Assembly: GCF_010206195.1 (NCBI RefSeq)
Contig: NZ_VIQT01000020.1
Location: forward strand, 1 to 51,202
Direction of reading: 5' to 3'
DNA: 51,202 bases
From: Anaerotruncus colihominis
Lineage (GTDB): Bacteria > Bacillota > Clostridia > Oscillospirales > Ruminococcaceae
Position numbers and translations under genes: made by a program. The notes below the pieces were generated by a model. That model ran no database searches. It was not told where the DNA came from and saw only the letters and a list, made by a program, of their open reading frames with translations. Below, piece after piece: positions 41,308 through 48,296 of the stretch (its first letter is position 1; the number at the start of each line of letters is the position of its first letter).

Positions 41308-42436
41308 AAATACAGAATATCAGTTTATCCCAACGGATGCGGCCGAAATCGTATCCCTGCTGACAGCAGCTTACGAAAAGATCACTGGTATCACGGTCCA
41401 TCCCGCCAGCCCGGAACATCTGTTCATCCGATGGATGGGCAACATAATCATACAAGAGCGTGTTTTAAATAATTATACCGGCAATCAGAACATCCCAAGC
41501 CGCGCCGAAGGCAGGAATCTGGATGCATTGGGCGAGCTGTTTTTAGAGCAGACCCGCCCCGGAGCCAAGCCGGCCCGATGCACCGTCCGATTTGAAATTT
41601 CCGAGGCGCAGCTATTTGCCGTATTGGTGCCTGCGGGAACAAGGGTTACGGATACAGGAGGCGCCCTGATCTGGCAAACGGAGACGGATATCTATGTCCC
41701 GGCCGGTGAAACCGCTGTGGACGCGGAAGTGGTATGCCAGACCTCCGGTACGGTGGGAAACGGCTATGTACCCGGACAGATTGACACCATCATGGACTTG
41801 TACGATTACTGCACAAAATGTGTCAATATCACTGCATCCGACACAGGCGCGGACATGGCGACGGACGAAGAATATTATGAACTTATGCGGGCCAGTATGG
41901 ACGGATATAGCTGCGCCGGCGCCAGAGGCGGTTATACCTACTTTGCCCGGCGCGTCAGTACGGAGATCGCGGACGTAATCGCCAATTCCCCCACTCCCGG
42001 TGTGGTCAAGCTGTATGTGTTGATGGAAAACGGGGAACCTGCGGGAGAGGAAATTAAAAACGCAGTATTGGCCGCCTGCAACGAAGATACTGTGCGGCCT
42101 CTGACAGATCAGGTGTTTGTAGAGGATGCCGAAAAGATAGAGTATGGCATTTCCTTCACCTACTATATACAGGAGGGCGTACAAAAAAGCGCGGCAGAAT
42201 TAAAAGGGGCGGTAAATGCGGCTGTAAAAGAATACGCTGTATGGCAGAGCGCGCGCATGGGACGTGATATCAATCCGTCCTATCTGGTGGGATTACTTAT
42301 GCAGACCGGGATTAAACGTGTGGAGTTGACCGCGCCTGTATTTACCGTCCTGCGTGATGGAAGCGACCGGACCGTCCCACAGGTGGCCGCGCTGCGGTCG
42401 CTGAATGTGGTTGACGGAGGGTACGAGGATGAATGA
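41300..42436 (+). CDS. Baseplate J-like protein (gp47 family)
   Basis: 378 aa. Characteristic segments are EYQFIPTDAAEIVSLLTAAYEKITGITVHPASPEH, FEISEAQLFAVLVPAGTRVTDTGGALIWQT, and GNGYVPGQIDTIMD, plus the C-terminal INPSYLVGLLMQTGIKRVELTAPVFTVL. Wedge ring protein that attaches fibres. Start overlaps the W gene, end overlaps the I gene. Confidence 0.94.
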   Translation: MGRNTEYQFIPTDAAEIVSLLTAAYEKITGITVHPASPEHLFIRWMGNIIIQERVLNNYTGNQNIPSRAEGRNLDALGELFLEQTRPGAKPARCTVRFEISEAQLFAVLVPAGTRVTDTGGALIWQTETDIYVPAGETAVDAEVVCQTSGTVGNGYVPGQIDTIMDLYDYCTKCVNITASDTGADMATDEEYYELMRASMDGYSCAGARGGYTYFARRVSTEIADVIANSPTPGVVKLYVLMENGEPAGEEIKNAVLAACNEDTVRPLTDQVFVEDAEKIEYGISFTYYIQEGVQKSAAELKGAVNAAVKEYAVWQSARMGRDINPSYLVGLLMQTGIKRVELTAPVFTVLRDGSDRTVPQVAALRSLNVVDGGYEDE

Positions 42437-43457
42437 TCATGGCCTGACAACGGGAAATTTACTGGCGTCGTTCCCCGAAGCATTGCGGCATGATGCGTCG
42501 CTTGCGGCTCTGGCCTCTGCTGTCGCGGATATCCTGTCCAAAAGGCCAAAAGAAATCGGGCGGATTGCCGTTTATCCCTCGATTGATGACCTGGATGAAT
42601 CGCTTTTGGATATCCTGGCCCGTGATTTTAAAGTGGATTGGTATGATTACAATTATGACGCGGATATAAAGCGGGCGTTGTTTAAAAGCAGCTTCGCTGT
42701 GCACCGGTTTTTGGGAACACGAGGCGCTGTAACCAGGGCGTTGACCGGCATCTATTCTGCCGCATCAGTCAAAGAATGGTTTGAGTATGGCGGGAATCCG
42801 TATTGCTTTAAAATACTGCTGTACGATCAGGATATGCCTGTTTCCATTCCGGCCAAAGAAATCAGAAAGGCCGTTGAATTCTATAAGTCCCTGCGTTCCC
42901 ACCTGGAAAAAATCACGATGATCATCGAAGCTGCGGCGCGGCTCAAACTTGGGTTCTCGTGGCGGCTTGCAATGCGGACTCGTTTAAGCATATGGGGGAT
43001 GCAGGAAGTCCGGCTGAACGGCAGCCGTAATCTAAAGGGCGAATGGATATTGTCCAGCGTTTGGGAGCGGGGCGCGCATTTAAAGAAATTTGCTTTGCAT
43101 CACCAAAAACAGATGCCGCTCCGGATGGCGGCATATATGGCCATCACACAAAGAACTGGCTTTGAATATCGGAAAATACCGAAACTGCCCCGTTTTGCCG
43201 TGCGGACCCGAAACAATGTATACAGCCCGCAAACGCTGATGCTGGACGGTTCCCACAGGCTGGCCGGCGGGGGGCAGCTTGGGACGGTGTTTATACGGGG
43301 CGGCGCATTGCGGATGTGCGCTTTCCGGGCGTCTGTAAGTGCCAGCCCGTGTATTAAGGCCGGCCTCAGCCGAAACAACATGTGGCGCCTGGACGGTTCC
43401 CGCAGTCTTGACGGCGAGCAGCTGTTGAACGCGGATGTCATCACAAGCGATCTTTAA
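42429..43457 (+). CDS. Tail protein I with C-terminal repeats
   Basis: 342 aa. The first 190 residues are gpI (SLAALASAVADILSKRPKEIGRIAVYPSIDDLDESLLDILARDFKVDWYDYNYDADIKRALFKSSFAVHRFLGTRGAVTRALTGIY). The rest holds three related motifs of the form L-[DN]-G-S-x-x-L-x-G (LNGSRNLKGE, LDGSHRLAGG, LDGSRSLDGE), joined by basic stretches, likely beta units that hold the fibre. Coupled to J by an 8-bp overlap. Confidence 0.9.
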   Translation: MNDHGLTTGNLLASFPEALRHDASLAALASAVADILSKRPKEIGRIAVYPSIDDLDESLLDILARDFKVDWYDYNYDADIKRALFKSSFAVHRFLGTRGAVTRALTGIYSAASVKEWFEYGGNPYCFKILLYDQDMPVSIPAKEIRKAVEFYKSLRSHLEKITMIIEAAARLKLGFSWRLAMRTRLSIWGMQEVRLNGSRNLKGEWILSSVWERGAHLKKFALHHQKQMPLRMAAYMAITQRTGFEYRKIPKLPRFAVRTRNNVYSPQTLMLDGSHRLAGGGQLGTVFIRGGALRMCAFRASVSASPCIKAGLSRNNMWRLDGSRSLDGEQLLNADVITSDL

Positions 43458-43479
43458 ATCATGGAAGGAAGGGATTATT

Positions 43480-43872
43480 TTGGCGGAGAAAAACAGCATC
43501 ATTACAAAAGCGCGGCGGATTGCGCTGGCCAAATTAACGGCCGGCGTGATTGAAACTGTCCCACCGGTTGCCTTTATCGCATTGGGAGACGGCGGGGTGA
43601 ATGAAAGCGGGGAGCCTGTTGCCCCGGATGTGGAACAGGGGGCTTTGACGCATGAGGTTTGCCGGTATGCGGTACAGCAGCCTGTCGCCTTCCCGGTGGA
43701 GACAACGGCGCGATTCGTAATTGTTATCCCGGAGGATGAACAGGCCGGGACCAAATTTTCCGAAATGGGGTTGGTCGATACAGAGGGGAATTTTGTTGCG
43801 ATCAAGACAATGTATGTGAAGCAGAAGGATGACGATGTGGAGTTTTCCTTTACCTTCGACATGGAATTTTAA
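43480..43872 (+). CDS. Tail fibre assembly or collar-like protein
   Basis: 130 aa from TTG 43480, preferred over GTG 43435 because ggaaggga lies 8 bp before it. Sequence KNSIITKARRIALAKLTAGVIETVPPVAFIALGDGGVNESGEPV resembles phage_fiber_2/DUF3751-type N-terminal domains that connect fibres to the baseplate. Lies between I and the fibre gene. Confidence 0.75.
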   Translation: MAEKNSIITKARRIALAKLTAGVIETVPPVAFIALGDGGVNESGEPVAPDVEQGALTHEVCRYAVQQPVAFPVETTARFVIVIPEDEQAGTKFSEMGLVDTEGNFVAIKTMYVKQKDDDVEFSFTFDMEF

Positions 43873-43886
43873 TTGGGAGGATATTT

Positions 43887-44906
43887 ATGGCAGAGGTACA
43901 TAATTCCTGGCAGGATACAATGGAAGAACCTTACCAGATTCCAGAGAATCCGGCTTATGACGCATCCAATATTCTAAGGCCGACGACCATGACGCCGGCC
44001 CATGCGGATATGTTTAACGAGATATTTTCCCGCCTGATCGTCAATACTGCGGCGGTCAAGAGCATTGCTGACAGCAAAGCGGGCACTGACACCGCCGCAC
44101 CTGATCAGGACGGATTGATGTCGAAGGAGGATAAAGCTGCCCTTGATCAGGCGATACAGAATATTGCTGCATTAAGCGGGATTTTGGGCGACGGCACGGC
44201 AGGCGGCGACTTGCAGGGGCGTTATCCCAACCCGGCAATCAATCCCACAAAGCTGGCAGGTATCAAACCTGCGTTTGCGCAGGCAGCGGCCCGCGCGAAT
44301 ATTACCAATGGCGATACCCTGGCAATTATCCTGGGCAAGATCGCCAGGATGTATGCAGACTTAAAATCCGTGGCATGGAGCGGCAGCTACGCCGATCTGA
44401 CAAACAAACCGTCCAGCTTTACGCCCGCAGCCCATACCCACGACGACCGCTATTTTACAGAGACGGAGATAACAACAAAGCTAAACGCAAAATCCGATAC
44501 GACCCATACGCATACGGCGGCGCAGGTAGGCGCGGCTGCGGTGGCCAGAGGTACATGGACGCCCAATCTCAACGACGCATACAATGCCTGTTTTACCAAC
44601 ACAAATCCAAGCGGCGTCTGGTGCCAGGCTGGAAATGTCGCGTTGTTTTACTTCCAGACCCAAATAACCCGGAAAGCCAGCAACGGCGCAAACATGTATT
44701 GTACGACGCCGTTTGCCGGCCATACGTTTGGAAGAGTGATTATGCGTGGACCGGGTAGTCCGACGCTTAAAAAGAATTGGGTACTGGCAAACACAAATAC
44801 AAATTCCACATGGATGTTCATCCCCGGTGGCACGCTTGCGACAGAATCACAGATGTCGGTAGGCACGGATTTTTGGTATTACGGACATGGTGTGATTTTG
44901 ACTTAA
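43887..44906 (+). CDS. Tail fibre protein
   Basis: 339 aa. An attachment part (QIPENPAYDASNILRPTTMTPAHADMFNEIFSRL), coiled coil, the fibre motif GDGTAGGDLQGRYPNPAI, and HTHDDRYFTETEI typical of collar/fibre shafts, then a C-terminal ~110-residue head (VARGTWTPNLNDAY...) that presumably binds the host receptor. Only one fibre gene is present, with no truncated alternates. Confidence 0.88.
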   Translation: MAEVHNSWQDTMEEPYQIPENPAYDASNILRPTTMTPAHADMFNEIFSRLIVNTAAVKSIADSKAGTDTAAPDQDGLMSKEDKAALDQAIQNIAALSGILGDGTAGGDLQGRYPNPAINPTKLAGIKPAFAQAAARANITNGDTLAIILGKIARMYADLKSVAWSGSYADLTNKPSSFTPAAHTHDDRYFTETEITTKLNAKSDTTHTHTAAQVGAAAVARGTWTPNLNDAYNACFTNTNPSGVWCQAGNVALFYFQTQITRKASNGANMYCTTPFAGHTFGRVIMRGPGSPTLKKNWVLANTNTNSTWMFIPGGTLATESQMSVGTDFWYYGHGVILT

Positions 44907-44923
44907 GGGGGAGGGAAAATATT

Positions 44924-45406
44924 GTGGGGAAAATAACGGAAAAAATATATGACAGCCTGTGCGCTGGTTTCGTTTTTATCGAGACGCAGGATTTTGAGGA
45001 CGGTGTGCCGGTCACCTTACCGCACCGCCAGATGTTTTACAACACAGAATCAGGGCGGGCAATGCTGGCGGAGGTGGCGCCGGAGCTGCTGGATGAAATT
45101 TTAGCGGTATGGGGCGAGCAAGCGAAGGCCATGGATGGCGCGGAAATATTGGGGCCTATTCCGACTGTAGAGGAACGGGCCGAAATACTTGAGCAGCAGA
45201 TAACAGACACGCAGATGGCGCTGGTTGAGGCATACGAGGCGGCGGACGAACAGGCGACGGTCATCATGTTGGCGCAGGTCGAAGCGTATGAGACGGCGGA
45301 CAGGCAGAACACGGACGCCCTGCTCGCGCTGGCCGAAGTGTACGAATCCATGCTTGCGCTGCAAGCGCGTGTGACGGCACTGGAGGGAGGTGAAGTAAAT
45401 GGCTAA
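44924..45406 (+). CDS. Fibre-associated hypothetical protein
   Basis: 160 aa from GTG 44924 (gggaggg upstream). The N-terminal half is compact (KIYDSLCAGFVFIETQDFEDGVPVTLPHRQMFYN); the C-terminal half has two related helical repeats (TQMALVEAYEAADEQATVIM and AQVEAYETADRQNTDALL). Overlaps the mini-gene at 45399 by 8 bp. Possibly a fibre chaperone; function unknown. Confidence 0.65.
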   Translation: MGKITEKIYDSLCAGFVFIETQDFEDGVPVTLPHRQMFYNTESGRAMLAEVAPELLDEILAVWGEQAKAMDGAEILGPIPTVEERAEILEQQITDTQMALVEAYEAADEQATVIMLAQVEAYETADRQNTDALLALAEVYESMLALQARVTALEGGEVNG

Positions 45407-45503
45407 AGTATACGCGGAGCTGATTCGCAAGGGCTTAAAGGCAATCGGGGACGTACCCAAGGCCCTACAGGCCGAGGTGAAGGAGCTGCTCGAACATGAG
45501 TAG
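45399..45503 (+). CDS. CD1375-type mini-protein, copy 1
   Basis: 34 aa (starts MAKVYAELIRKG, ends LLEHE) with ggagggaggtg 7 bp upstream. Proteins of this size and pattern (VYAxLIxKGxKxxxDVP) are known as the CD1375 family in Clostridia phages, always near tail and lysis genes. TAG stop. Function unknown. Confidence 0.75.
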   Translation: MAKVYAELIRKGLKAIGDVPKALQAEVKELLEHE

Positions 45504-45552
45504 CTTTTTTCTTTTCCTCGCAAACATCTTCTGCCGGAGGGAGGTGCGCATC

Positions 45553-45669
45553 ATGGCGGTTGTTTACGCAACGCTGATCGTGAAAGGCAAAAAGACGCTG
45601 GAGGACGTCCCGGCGCTGCTCAGGGAGCAGGTGCGGGAGATTCTCGGAGATCTTGACATTTCCCTGTAA
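45553..45669 (+). CDS. CD1375-type mini-protein, copy 2
   Basis: 38 aa (starts MAVVYATLIVKG, contains DVPALLREQVREIL), ggagggagg 9 bp upstream. Clearly paralogous to copy 1: V-Y-A-x-L-I-x-K-G and D-V-P are kept, as are the flanking ribosome sites. The two probably arose by local duplication. Confidence 0.75.
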   Translation: MAVVYATLIVKGKKTLEDVPALLREQVREILGDLDISL

Positions 45670-45680
45670 AAAAGAATCCC

Positions 45681-45704
45681 GGAGGCGGGCAGGTTCCCGC
45701 CTCC
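45681..45704 (-). terminator. Hairpin after the fibre operon
   Basis: A 9-bp perfect stem ggaggcggg/cccgcctcc with 6-nt loop, 11 bp after the second mini-gene. The T-tract (TTCTTTTTT) lies on the minus strand side, so it stops leftward transcription best; on the plus strand it may still pause RNA polymerase. No leftward promoter of good quality was found nearby. Confidence 0.55.
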
Positions 45705-45757
45705 AGCATATCCATCTTATTCGGAAATTGCGTCTGTCCTGTCCGCGCGATCAAGGT

Positions 45758-45763
45758 TATACT
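45758..45763 (+). promoter_or_regulatory. -10 candidate for the tyrosine recombinase
   Basis: TATACT 22 bp upstream of the gene start, with no recognisable -35 at the right distance. A separate promoter here would uncouple the recombinase from the tail operon. Confidence 0.3.
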
Positions 45764-45785
45764 GAATGTCAGGGAGGGAAAATTG

Positions 45786-46742
45786 ATGGATGCAAAACAG
45801 GAGCTTATGATCAGACTGGAGGATGCGGGCGTTTCGCGGGAACAGGCGGAAAGCTTGTTGAAGGGATATCAGATAACACGGCGCGATGAGTCAGGACAAG
45901 GCAGCCTAAAACGACGTGTAGCGGCGTTTCTGGCTGCAAAACGCATTGATGGATTATCCAAAAAGACACTGGAAAATTATCGGTACACATTGAATATTTT
46001 CGTAGAGAAGGTAAATCGTACCGTCACAAAAATTACCGCAGACGATCTGCGCAGTTACATTGCCTGGTTATCGGAGAAACGCGGACTGAAGGATGGAAGC
46101 CTGACAACACACATCAACACCCTGCGCAGCTTTTTTTCATGGCTTTCCGCAGAGGATGTTATTCGTAAAAATCCAATGCTCAAAATTAAATCTCAGAGAT
46201 TTGACCGGAACCGGTCGCGGCGCGCCCTTTCACAGGAACAATTGGAAAAGCTGCGGGAAGCCTGTCGAACCTGCAAGGAACAAGCGTTAATGGAATTTCT
46301 TGTGTCGTCCGGGTGCCGCTTAAGCGAGGCGGCAGGGCTGCGTCTAGAAGATATCAACTGGCGTGAACGCAGCGTCATAGTTTGTGGGAAGGGCAATAAA
46401 AGCAGGACGGTTTATTTCAGCGTCCGGGCTAAAGTGATGCTGGAGAAATATCTTCACCAAAGGAAAGGCGGCGAGGCATTGTTCTCCAGTGTGAAAACGC
46501 CATATCCTGGGATGAAATCCAGAGCGATTCAGCGTATCTTAAAGGGACTTGGCGAAAGGGCGGGGATACATATTTACCCCCATTTGCTGCGGCATACGTT
46601 CGCTACGCAAGCCCTGGCAGGCGGGATGGACATCACAGTTATCCAGCGGCTTTTGGGCCACAAGGATACAAAAACAACTCTGATTTATGCTGAACTGTCC
46701 GAAGAGGCTGTGCGTTATCAGTACAATAAAATAGTGGCCTGA
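45786..46742 (+). CDS. Tyrosine recombinase (XerC/D-like)
   Basis: 318 aa. SAM-like N-terminal core-binding domain (LSKKTLENYRYTLNIFVEKV, SLTTHINTLRSFFSWL) and a complete catalytic domain: Arg in SSGCRLSEAAGL, Lys in CGKGNKSR, HLLRHTFAT (H-x-x-R), GH in LLGHKDTKT and Tyr in LIYAEL. Likely active. It lies between the tail fibre and lysis genes and points with them, while integration is already covered by the serine recombinase at the left end. gggaggg upstream. Confidence 0.92.
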   Translation: MDAKQELMIRLEDAGVSREQAESLLKGYQITRRDESGQGSLKRRVAAFLAAKRIDGLSKKTLENYRYTLNIFVEKVNRTVTKITADDLRSYIAWLSEKRGLKDGSLTTHINTLRSFFSWLSAEDVIRKNPMLKIKSQRFDRNRSRRALSQEQLEKLREACRTCKEQALMEFLVSSGCRLSEAAGLRLEDINWRERSVIVCGKGNKSRTVYFSVRAKVMLEKYLHQRKGGEALFSSVKTPYPGMKSRAIQRILKGLGERAGIHIYPHLLRHTFATQALAGGMDITVIQRLLGHKDTKTTLIYAELSEEAVRYQYNKIVA

Positions 46743-46815
46743 CTGCCGTTTATACAGATTTTTGCCTGGCCTTTTGGCCGGGCTGCTTGTCGTACAGAAA
46801 GATGGTGAAAGAAAT

Positions 46816-47166
46816 ATGGCGGATGAAAAATGCATCGTAGACCCGCAGCGGGACTGCCTTGGCCTGCATAAGGCAATCGCTCTGGAAAAGCAAATGTCGG
46901 AATACCGCACCCAGGCGCGCGAGACACATGCCGAGATGTTCCAACGCATTTCAGCGTTGGAACGGTCCGGCTCGGCGCAGGAGGCGCGGTACCAGGCGAT
47001 CATGGACAAATTGACGGAGCTGTCCGTCCGGCTCAACGAGGCAATGGCAACTATTGCGGCGCTCAAGGAAAAGCCGGCGAAGCGATGGGAAAGCATTGTA
47101 GATAAGGCGATATGGGCCGTGCTCGCCGCGGTGATCGCCTTTGTGCTGGGACGTATGGGATTGTGA
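46816..47166 (+). CDS. XhlA-like holin-associated protein
   Basis: 116 aa. An amphipathic coiled coil (ALEKQMSEYRTQARETHAEMFQRISALE, YQAIMDKLTELSVRLNEAMATIAALKE) followed by one C-terminal transmembrane helix (IWAVLAAVIAFVLGRMGL). This is the haemolysin XhlA pattern, a partner of holins in host lysis. The ribosome site is weak (gaaagaaat). A GC hairpin at about 46765-46784 precedes it. Confidence 0.8.
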   Translation: MADEKCIVDPQRDCLGLHKAIALEKQMSEYRTQARETHAEMFQRISALERSGSAQEARYQAIMDKLTELSVRLNEAMATIAALKEKPAKRWESIVDKAIWAVLAAVIAFVLGRMGL

Positions 47167-47182
47167 GACTGGAGGAAATACA

Positions 47183-47461
47183 ATGAAGATTAATTGGAAG
47201 GTACGCATTAAAAACCCGCTGTGGTGGGCACAGGTGGCGGCGGCGCTGGTGCTGCCGGTACTCGCGTACTTCGGCCTGGCCTGGGAGGATATGACCTCCT
47301 GGGGAGCGCTGTGGGACGTATTGCAGCGCGCGGTACAGAATCCCGTTGTGCTGCTCGCCGCGGCGGCCAGCGTGTTTAACGCTGTGACCGACCCGACGAC
47401 GGCCGGCGTTGGGGACAGCCGGCGGGCGCTCAGGTATAAGACGCCGAATCGTGACAAATAA
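47183..47461 (+). CDS. Phage holin, phi LC3 family-like
   Basis: 92 aa. KINWKVRIKNPLWWAQVAAALVLPVLAYFGLAW is the typical start, with two hydrophobic helices (AQVAAALVLPVLAYFGL and PVVLLAAAASVFNAVTDPTTAGVGDS) and the conserved DPTTxGxxDS end. Opens the membrane for the GH25 endolysin. ggagg 7 bp upstream. Confidence 0.93.
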   Translation: MKINWKVRIKNPLWWAQVAAALVLPVLAYFGLAWEDMTSWGALWDVLQRAVQNPVVLLAAAASVFNAVTDPTTAGVGDSRRALRYKTPNRDK

Positions 47462-47484
47462 AGGCGGCCAATGCGGATTGCGGC

Positions 47485-47513
47485 TTGTAAAAAAGGGCGG
47501 TACATGGTAAAAT
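47485..47513 (+). promoter_or_regulatory. Toxin mRNA promoter
   Basis: TTGTAA (47485-47490), 17-bp spacer, TG-extended -10 TAAAAT (47508-47513). The expected start is near 47520, the first base of the arm that pairs with the mRNA 3' end. Confidence 0.75.
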
Positions 47514-47576
47514 AAGGCTGGCGCTGTCGCAAACGGCAGGCGGTTAGTCACTCCCTTGCGAAAGGGGGTGTTATGT

Positions 47577-47648
47577 ATGGTTGAGTTGTTGCTCGCGATT
47601 TTATTGGTCGTGGCGATCACAGAAGCCGTGAAATACATAAAAAAATGA
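47577..47648 (+). CDS. 23-aa hydrophobic peptide, candidate type I toxin
   Basis: Peptide MVELLLAILLVVAITEAVK followed by YIKK: one short membrane-spanning helix with a basic end, like type I toxins and small holin-like peptides. A 3-codon ORF (ATG TAT GGT TGA, 47573-47584) overlaps its start and might couple or limit translation. The ribosome site lies in a hairpin. It sits between the holin and the endolysin, so a lysis role is an alternative. Shorter than most known toxins of this type. Confidence 0.75.
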   Translation: MVELLLAILLVVAITEAVKYIKK

Positions 47649-47723
47649 CCGCCCTACCCTGACAAAGTAAGCGGTCATTCCGTAAAACTTTAGGGGCTAA
47701 CCGTCTGTCGACAGCGCCTCTTT
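47639..47723 (-). ncRNA. Predicted antisense RNA antitoxin
   Basis: Starts near 47723 from a consensus promoter and ends at a 7-bp stem (47646-47652 with 47671-47677) followed by seven U. About 85 nt, fully complementary to the 3' part of the toxin mRNA, from the stop codon to its terminator, as in RatA or SR4-type antitoxins. It contains the 10-bp palindrome ctgtcgacag, a possible kissing site. Confidence 0.75.
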
Positions 47724-47729
47724 GTTTTT

Positions 47730-47758
47730 ATTATATCCGTACCGGAGATATCTGTCAA
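47730..47758 (-). promoter_or_regulatory. Consensus promoter of the antisense RNA
   Basis: Minus strand TTGACA (plus 47753-47758), 17 bp, TATAAT (47730-47735): full consensus at both hexamers and spacing, one of the strongest promoters in the window. Nothing but the antisense RNA lies downstream on this strand. Confidence 0.9.
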
Positions 47759-47784
47759 GCCGCAGGCCCTTTGGCCTGCGGCTT
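47757..47784 (-). terminator. 12-bp hairpin after the XRE gene
   Basis: Perfect stem aagccgcaggcc/ggcctgcggctt with a 4-nt loop. It begins at the stop codon of the leftward XRE gene and ends inside the -35 hexamer of the antisense promoter, so the XRE transcript and the antisense promoter are separated by this element. No long T-tract. Confidence 0.6.
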
Positions 47785-48031
47785 ATTGATTGGAAGCCAG
47801 GGGAATGCTTTGATAGAAGGGCGTCAATAGTTGGGCAGGCGTCATGCCAGTTTCACGGCTGATACGATCGAGGTTTTTCAAATTTGTATAAACCTCCGCC
47901 CGCTCGATTTTTGCATAGCTTTTGACTTCGATACCGATTCGAAGCGCCAGCTCCTCCTGGCTGATTCCATTGATTGTGCGGTATTCGGAAAGATTACATG
48001 CCAAAATAACTCTGCATTCATCGTACTTCAC
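47783..48031 (-). CDS. XRE-family regulator in the lysis region
   Basis: 82 aa from GTG 48031 with ggagg 8 bp upstream. HTH region LSEYRTINGISQEELALRIGIEVKSYAKIERAEVYTNLKNLDRIS, then a short tail. Transcribed opposite to the lysis genes, between the toxin locus and the endolysin leader. It could control either one; the sequence does not say which. Confidence 0.75.
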   Translation of the reverse strand: MKYDECRVILACNLSEYRTINGISQEELALRIGIEVKSYAKIERAEVYTNLKNLDRISRETGMTPAQLLTPFYQSIPLASNQ

Positions 48032-48118
48032 AATTATTTCCTCCCGCCTCGTTTTATAATGATTTATGGAAATAATTGTATAAGTCAGTCGTATCATGTT
48101 TCAAGGGCGGCAAGTCTG

Positions 48119-48147
48119 TTGATAAACCTATTTAAAAATGATAAAAT
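48119..48147 (+). promoter_or_regulatory. Promoter of the endolysin leader
   Basis: TTGATA (48119-48124), exactly 17 bp, TAAAAT (48142-48147). RNA would start near 48154, giving a leader of about 140 nt before the endolysin ATG. Confidence 0.75.
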
Positions 48148-48153
48148 ATAAAT

Positions 48154-48272
48154 TTATGAAAAAATAGAAAGCGCCGCCTGAAAGATACGGCGAAAGCCAA
48201 ATGAAACGCAAAGTACTGTATGCTTAATAGTAGGCTTTTAAGCCGCTGGCCGGAAACGGTCGGCGGTTTTTA
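48154..48272 (+). promoter_or_regulatory. Structured endolysin leader, riboswitch or attenuator candidate
   Basis: The leader contains a small stem cgccg/cggcg (48172-48176, 48188-48192), ggc-gaaa-gcc (48189-48198), the string acgcaaag (48206-48213), a tact/agta pair, and ends in a terminator (48243-48266). The combination GAUA.GGC, GNRA loop, ACGCAAAG and AGCCG is reminiscent of c-di-GMP-I (GEMM) aptamers, but the first stem is much shorter than normal. Could instead be an sRNA or a protein-controlled attenuator. Confidence 0.45.
48243..48271 (+). terminator. Intrinsic terminator ahead of the endolysin
   Basis: ccgctggccg/cggtcggcgg, a 10-bp stem with two G-U pairs and a GAAA tetraloop, then TTTTT. 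It lies 25 bp before the endolysin start codon, so default termination would block the gene unless it is bypassed. An alternative pairing ggct/agcc (48233-48244) overlaps its left arm. Confidence 0.75.
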
Positions 48273-48296
48273 TATGTCAGAAAGGAGCGGTAAACT

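Larger units (their letters stand above)
47520..47731 (+). ncRNA. Predicted folded type I toxin mRNA
   Basis: About 210 nt. The first 10 nt (47520-47529) are fully complementary to 47709-47718 just before the terminal T-tract, and 47541-47547 pair with 47697-47703, so the two ends close the molecule. Between them a 9-bp hairpin (47549-47557 with 47562-47570) with a GCGA tetraloop covers the ribosome site aaggggg. This metastable layout is known from hok and TxpA/BsrG-type mRNAs. Confidence 0.75.

Noticed and set aside
45670..45785. Opposing short RNA unit after the mini-genes
   Set aside because: The terminator is present, but I found no leftward promoter with acceptable -35 and -10 spacing.
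43480..46742. Invertible tail-fibre cassette driven by the tyrosine recombinase
   Set aside because: No inverted repeats flanking the fibre C-terminus and no truncated alternative fibre segments were visible.
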